Shown here piece by piece: positions 4,790 through 8,056 of a stretch of DNA of 8,056 bases; the stretch's first letter is position 1, and each line of letters begins with the position of its first letter. A program made the translations under genes and the position numbers. The stretch lies in NCBI GenBank assembly GCA_934645125.1, contig CAKUDT010000051.1, positions 1 to 8,056 on the forward strand, read 5' to 3'. The notes under the pieces are model-generated. The model saw only the letters and a list, made by a program, of their open reading frames with translations. It was not told where the DNA came from and did not search any database. The stretch is from an uncultured Eggerthellaceae bacterium. GTDB taxonomy: Bacteria > Actinomycetota > Coriobacteriia > Coriobacteriales > Eggerthellaceae.

Positions 4790-5110
4790 ATGGATTTCTT
4801 CCAATCGTTTTATGACCGAAATGGCGACGGAAAGCTTACGGGTTTCGAGCGCGTTCGCTACGAAGAGGACAACTGGGCATACCCGGGCTCTTTGGTGCCC
4901 CACACGACAACTACTGATCCGCAGCTGAAAAAAGACCTGGGCTACGACGACGATGACGATGACGACTACAAGCCGTATTCCAGCATCAGCAGTCTTCTCG
5001 ACGACTGGGACGAAGACGACGACTTCGATGATGACGACGACGATGATGACTGGGACGACGGCGGCGACGACTTCGATGACGATGATTGGGATGACGAAGA
5101 CGACTTTTGA
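4790..5110 (+). CDS. EF-hand protein with poly-Asp tail
   Basis: The 106-residue product begins MDFFQSFYDRNGDGKLTGFE. Residues 9-20 (DRNGDGKLTGFE) are a canonical 12-residue EF-hand loop with D9, N11, D13, K15 and E20 at the metal-coordinating positions and G14 at the turn, so calcium binding is likely. From residue 53 the protein is almost all Asp, in runs of up to eight (80-87), broken by W73, F79, W88, F95, W100 and F106. No signal peptide or membrane helix is visible. The ATG at 4790 is supported by AAAGGAGG. The stop TGA directly follows TTT, and the Asp-rich composition continues in the +1 frame to 5177, so the gene may be frameshifted or use recoding. Divergent from the Ltp gene. The role is unknown; a calcium buffer or nucleic-acid mimic is speculation. 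Confidence 0.7.
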   Translation: MDFFQSFYDRNGDGKLTGFERVRYEEDNWAYPGSLVPHTTTTDPQLKKDLGYDDDDDDDYKPYSSISSLLDDWDEDDDFDDDDDDDDWDDGGDDFDDDDWDDEDDF

Positions 5111-5177
5111 TGAAGACGACGAAGATGACGACGATGGCCGGGACGATGAAGACGACGATTGGGATGGCTTACATTGA
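5105..5177 (+). other. Out-of-frame continuation of the acidic tail
   Basis: After TTT TGA TGA at 5105-5113, the frame one base ahead reads 22 more residues, starting DEDDEDDDDGRDDEDDDWDG and ending LH, before a TGA at 5175-5177. Composition and aromatic spacing match the preceding tail, so the ancestral protein was probably 128 residues. Either one T in the TTTT run (5105-5108) is extra, or the ribosome slips +1 at UUU-UGA. Confidence 0.6.
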
Positions 5178-5256
5178 TGGTGCCTTAAGCCCGAATGAGA
5201 GAAAAGAAAAGCATCGATTGGCGTTGTTGCGTTTGGTCCTATTTCTTGCAGTAATG

Positions 5257-5274
5257 TGTTACAATGCATATGCA
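5257..5274 (+). promoter_or_regulatory. Extended -10 promoter and palindromic operator for the DinJ-YafQ operon
   Basis: TGTTACAAT (5257-5265) is an extended -10 with TACAAT matching the consensus at five of six bases. The perfect 10-bp palindrome TGCATATGCA (5265-5274) abuts it at the expected transcription start, a suitable site for a ribbon-helix-helix antitoxin acting as repressor. Confidence 0.5.
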
Positions 5275-5297
5275 GAAGAAGTACGTTAGGAGGTATC

Positions 5298-5570
5298 ATG
5301 GCAACAATGACGATTAGATGCGATGAAGCTGATAAAAAAGCTGCTGCAGAGGTTGCTGAGTACTACGGGTTTGACTTGTCTTCTGTAACTCGTGCTTTGT
5401 GGCGGCAAATGGCGCGTACGCATTCAATTCCTTTGAATCTTGGACGCTGGGAACCCAATGAAGAGAGCCTTGAGAGCATTCGCGAGGCTGATGCGATTCT
5501 GTCCGCTGGCGGCACGGGAAGATCCTTCGATAATGGCGCGGATCTTATCGCTGCGGCTTTGGAGGCGTAG
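5298..5570 (+). CDS. RelB/DinJ-family antitoxin
   Basis: This 90-residue protein opens with MATMTIRCDEADKKAAAEVA, a ribbon-helix-helix DNA-binding domain: strand 3-8 (TMTIRC), helix about 9-22, turn at YYGFDLSSV, second helix to about residue 40, and the IPLNL motif that follows it in DinJ proteins. The C-terminal half (EESLESIREADAILS... and DNGADLIAAALEA) is the acidic, helical toxin-binding region. AGGAGG at 5289-5293 sets the ATG at 5298. Three bases separate its stop from the GTG start of the toxin. By family precedent the dimer represses its own promoter, here through the palindrome at 5265-5274, and is degraded faster than the toxin. Complete and of usual length. Confidence 0.85.
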   Translation: MATMTIRCDEADKKAAAEVAEYYGFDLSSVTRALWRQMARTHSIPLNLGRWEPNEESLESIREADAILSAGGTGRSFDNGADLIAAALEA

Positions 5571-5573
5571 CTT

Positions 5574-5870
5574 GTGGCAAAGTTGAAAGCCCAATTTGCG
5601 CCTTCTTTTTCTAGGGATGTGAAGCGCCTGGCGAAAAAGCACGTGGACACGCGCCCTCTGTCCGAGGTTATCGACCTGATTATTGAAAATACTCCTGAAT
5701 CAATTGAAACGCTCAAGCGTAGGCACGATATGCATATGCTTGTTGGCAATTGGTCGGGAAGTTCCGAGTGCCACGTGTGCAATGCCGGGGATTGGCTTCT
5801 TGTGTGGAGGACATCGGGTGGAATCGCCTTGATGCAGCGAACGGGAAGCCATGATGAGTTGTTCAGGTAG
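5574..5870 (+). CDS. YafQ-family ribosome-dependent mRNA interferase toxin
   Basis: The 98-residue toxin begins MAKLKAQFAPSFSRDVKRLA and carries the YafQ catalytic set: H54 in MHMLVGNW, H67 in ECHV, D73 in GDWLLVW, then RTGSHDELF with H93 and F97. These align with H50, H63, D67, H87 and F91 of E. coli YafQ, so it should be active. YafQ enzymes cleave mRNA in the ribosomal A site. Residues 12-40 form the helical hairpin, and the WLLVWRTSGGIALMQR segment the central strands. The start is GTG at 5574, with GGAGG at 5561-5565 inside the antitoxin's last codons. The short gap to the antitoxin is typical of translational coupling. No terminator with a clear stem and T-run is visible just downstream. 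Confidence 0.87.
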   Translation: MAKLKAQFAPSFSRDVKRLAKKHVDTRPLSEVIDLIIENTPESIETLKRRHDMHMLVGNWSGSSECHVCNAGDWLLVWRTSGGIALMQRTGSHDELFR

Positions 5871-6075
5871 GTGCCTTGATGCGCACGAGCTGCTTGTTCG
5901 CTGCTGGCCACTTCGCAATGCGGCTTCGGTCCGATGCCGGCTTGGCTACGGCTTGCCTGCTGCAACGCATCATTGACCTGCGCGGGCGTTGTGTCTCCGG
6001 GCGGCTCCAACGTGATTCCCGCCGCTGAAATGTCAGAGTTCTGAGTTGCTTTTCGTTCCTGAAGAGCGGTTGCGT
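5871..6075. other. Intergenic stretch with coding-like composition on the minus strand
   Basis: No gene can be supported. The minus strand is open from about 6124 down into the toxin's antisense, and around 6043-5870 it reads like ordinary protein, for example GITLEPPGDTTPAQVNDALQ, but it lacks a ribosome site and matches no family I know. It may be a decayed gene. A small inverted repeat, TCAGA-GT-TCTGA (6033-6044), lies near the feo promoter. Confidence 0.35.
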
Positions 6076-6081
6076 TATAAT
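6076..6081 (+). promoter_or_regulatory. -10 box for feoAB
   Basis: TATAAT is a perfect -10; no good -35 is seen, so an activator or regulator may be involved. Transcription would start near 6088, leaving about 77 nt of leader. I see no convincing DtxR/IdeR or Fur palindrome; AGGTTTTAAC at 6098-6107 is too weak to call. Confidence 0.5.
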
Positions 6082-6164
6082 TTCGCACTTGAAAGATAGG
6101 TTTTAACGCGAAGCGATGGCGCACGAATCAAGAACAAAAACCGCGCGCTTTAAGGAACGTTCAT

Positions 6165-8056
6165 ATGGCGAATTGCTGTGAGCCTGGCACTGAAATGCCA
6201 GCTATTTCCATTGATGCAATGGGCGAGGGTCGTCCGTCGGTTGATATCGACGCCAACGATGATGCTCTGACCCTGAACCTTCTTCCCATTGGGAAGAACG
6301 CGCTTATCCAGCAAGTAGGCGGAGAAGGCGCGCTCCGCCAGCACTTTCTTGACATGGGTTTAATCCCGGGCGCCCACGTGACCATGGTGAAGCACGCTCC
6401 CATGGGTGACCCTGTTCAGGTGCACATTCACGGTTACGAGCTTACGTTGCGCTTGGAAGATGCGGCGCGCATCACGCTGTGCGATGTGGTGGACGAAGAG
6501 ATTGCGCGCATTGGCGATGCCCAGCGAAACACGGGGCAACCGCAAAAGCGCGGTGTGTTCCCGGGCGGACATCCTCACGAGACCGATCACCCTGGCTTTG
6601 GCGAAGGCGGTCGCTATCACAACGCGTCCGAGGAAACGCCGCTGCCCCAAGATAAGAAGCTGACGTTTGCCCTGGTAGGAAACCAGAACTGCGGCAAAAC
6701 AACGTTGTTCAACCAGCTTACGGGCTCCAACCAGCACGTGGGCAACTTCCCCGGCGTTACGGTTGATCGCAAGGACGGCCCGCTGCTGGGCCATGCGAAC
6801 ACCCTGGTCACGGACTTGCCGGGCATCTATTCCATGAGTCCGTATTCCGCAGAAGAGATTGTTACGCGCCAGTTCGTGCTGGAGGATAAACCGTGTGGCA
6901 TTATCAACATTGTGGACGCAACGAACATCGAGCGCAATCTGTACCTGACCATGCAGCTCCTTGAGCTGGATATCCCCATGGTGCTGGCGCTGAACATGAT
7001 GGACGAAGTGTCTGCAAACGGCGGATCGGTGCTGGTCAACGAACTGGAAGCGCAGCTGGGCATTCCTGTTGTTCCCATTAGCGCGGTGCAGGGCGAAGGC
7101 ATTACCGAACTGGTGAACCACGCCATGCACGTTGCGTATTACGGTGAAGGCCCCAAGCGACAGGACTTCTGCGATGCCACGGAAAACGGCGGTGCGGTGC
7201 ATCGGTGCCTCCACGGCATTATGCACTTGATTGAAGATCACGCCAAAAAAGCGGGTATTCCCGTGCGTTTTGCCGCATCGAAGTTGGCAGAAGGCGATCC
7301 GCTGGTGGCACGTGCGCTGAATCTGGACGAAAACGAGCTGGAAACCATCGAGCACCTTGCGTTGCAAATGGAGGCAGAAAGCCACCTTGACCGCGCGGCG
7401 GCGCTGGCCAGCATGCGTTTTTCCTTCATCGAGCGCGTCTGCGGCTTGACCGTGGTAAAGCCGCACGAAAGCCGCGAGCACGCGCGCAGCCAAAAGGCGG
7501 ACCGCATTCTTACGGGACGCTTTACGGCTATTCCGGCGTTTATCCTGATCATGTTGGCGGTTTTCTTCCTGACCTTCGAAGTTATTGGCGCGTTCCTTCA
7601 AGATTTGCTTGAAACGGGCATTGGTGCGCTGGGCGATGTGTGCGCCGCCGCCATGGAAAGCGCCCAAATAAACGAAGTGCTGCAATCGTTTGTGATTGAT
7701 GGCATTTTCGGCGGCGTGGGCAGCGTGCTGTCGTTTCTGCCCATCATTGCTGTGCTGTTCTTCTTCCTGTCCATGCTTGAAGACAGCGGTTACCTGGCGC
7801 GCGTGGCGTTCGTTATGGATAAACCGCTGCGTAAGCTGGGCCTTTCGGGGCGCAGCATCGTGCCCATGCTCATTGGTTTTGGCTGCAGCGTACCCAGCGT
7901 TATGGCAACGCGCACGCTTCCTTCGGAGCGCGACCGCAAGCTGACCATCATCCTTACGCCGTTCATGAGCTGTTCGGCAAAGCTGCCCATCTACGTATTC
8001 TTAGGCGAGGCGTTTTTCCCGCAGCAAGCGGGCCTGGTTGTGGGGCTACTCTACGT
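6165..8056 (+). CDS. feoB: FeoA-FeoB fusion ferrous iron transporter (3' end beyond window)
   Basis: The open frame runs 630 codons without a stop to the window edge. It encodes the GTP-dependent Fe2+ uptake permease. Residues 1-34 are an extension with C4-C5. Residues 35-110 are a FeoA (SH3-like) domain, LTLNLLPIGKNALIQQVGG...LRQHFLDMGLIPG. Residues 131-153 are a His-rich linker. The G domain starts at 166: G1 GNQNCGKTT (172-180), G2 within NFPGVTVD, G3 DLPG (217-220), G4 NMMD (277-280), and G5 SAV (306-308). Membrane helices begin near 455 and 513. The permease core GFGCSVPSVMATRT (571-584) holds C574. It then reads PFMSCSAKLPIYVF, as in FeoB. AAGGAA precedes the ATG at 6165. FeoB usually has about 700-800 residues, so part of the C-terminal membrane domain is missing from view. 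Fusion of FeoA to FeoB occurs in various anaerobes. Confidence 0.93.
   Translation, partial: MANCCEPGTEMPAISIDAMGEGRPSVDIDANDDALTLNLLPIGKNALIQQVGGEGALRQHFLDMGLIPGAHVTMVKHAPMGDPVQVHIHGYELTLRLEDAARITLCDVVDEEIARIGDAQRNTGQPQKRGVFPGGHPHETDHPGFGEGGRYHNASEETPLPQDKKLTFALVGNQNCGKTTLFNQLTGSNQHVGNFPGVTVDRKDGPLLGHANTLVTDLPGIYSMSPYSAEEIVTRQFVLEDKPCGIINIVDATNIERNLYLTMQLLELDIPMVLALNMMDEVSANGGSVLVNELEAQLGIPVVPISAVQGEGITELVNHAMHVAYYGEGPKRQDFCDATENGGAVHRCLHGIMHLIEDHAKKAGIPVRFAASKLAEGDPLVARALNLDENELETIEHLALQMEAESHLDRAAALASMRFSFIERVCGLTVVKPHESREHARSQKADRILTGRFTAIPAFILIMLAVFFLTFEVIGAFLQDLLETGIGALGDVCAAAMESAQINEVLQSFVIDGIFGGVGSVLSFLPIIAVLFFFLSMLEDSGYLARVAFVMDKPLRKLGLSGRSIVPMLIGFGCSVPSVMATRTLPSERDRKLTIILTPFMSCSAKLPIYVFLGEAFFPQQAGLVVGLLY

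Noticed and set aside
4397..5299. 300-codon open frame on the minus strand with poly-Ser and poly-Val runs
   Set aside because: It is the antisense of the GAC/GAT-rich EF-hand gene and overlaps the Ltp gene's own frame; the homopolymer runs are complements of Asp codons.
6360..7685. 441-codon open frame on the minus strand
   Set aside because: It is exactly antisense to feoB, whose GTPase and permease motifs are intact. The product is rich in His, Arg, Gln and Val, as expected from the complement of G/C-ending codons.

Overview
The window reads as bacterial chromosome: compact genes, AGGAGG-type ribosome sites, TATAAT-like promoters and mid-range GC. Several traits suggest an anaerobic gut- or mouth-associated Gram-positive, with Coriobacteriia (Actinomycetota) as my best but unproven guess. 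These traits are a fused FeoA-FeoB ferrous-iron transporter, zinc-ribbon membrane proteins, Ltp-type surface repeats, and TA pairs of the Phd/RelE and DinJ/YafQ families. Lineage is inferred from gene style only.

Layout. 1-174 (+) is the C-terminal end of a C5 cytosine DNA methyltransferase, whose stop codon lies inside a strong hairpin. A second terminator-like hairpin follows. 323-649 (-) is a stand-alone HIRAN-domain protein. 813-1268 (-) is a zinc-ribbon/TM2 membrane protein, divergent from 1451-2212 (+), a NERD nuclease-like protein with a topoisomerase-type zinc finger. 2213-2553 has no convincing gene but holds a 235-bp element bounded by 51-nt imperfect inverted repeats. It is either a MITE-like insertion or a structured RNA. 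2554-2832 (-) is an unknown 92-aa protein preceded by a 48-codon ORF that overlaps its start as ATGA. 3133-3695 (+) is a Phd/YefM-RelE/ParE toxin-antitoxin pair. 3771-4586 (-) is a zinc-ribbon, one-pass membrane protein with two Ltp repeats. 4790-5110 (+) is an EF-hand protein with a poly-Asp tail that continues in another frame past the stop. 5298-5870 (+) is a DinJ-YafQ toxin-antitoxin pair. 6165 to the window end (+) is FeoA-FeoB, cut off by the window edge.

The left 6 kb looks like an accessory region of short cassettes: methyltransferase, HIRAN, NERD, two TA systems, and an Ltp protein of a type linked to phage exclusion. The right quarter is core metabolism. No large coherent operon is visible. 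The links I can see are the two TA operons, the ATGA-coupled pair, and a 104-bp duplicated promoter/leader/N-terminus module in front of both the 92-aa protein and the Ltp protein. That duplication, the 235-bp inverted-repeat element and the possible UUU-UGA frameshift are the three most unusual signals.
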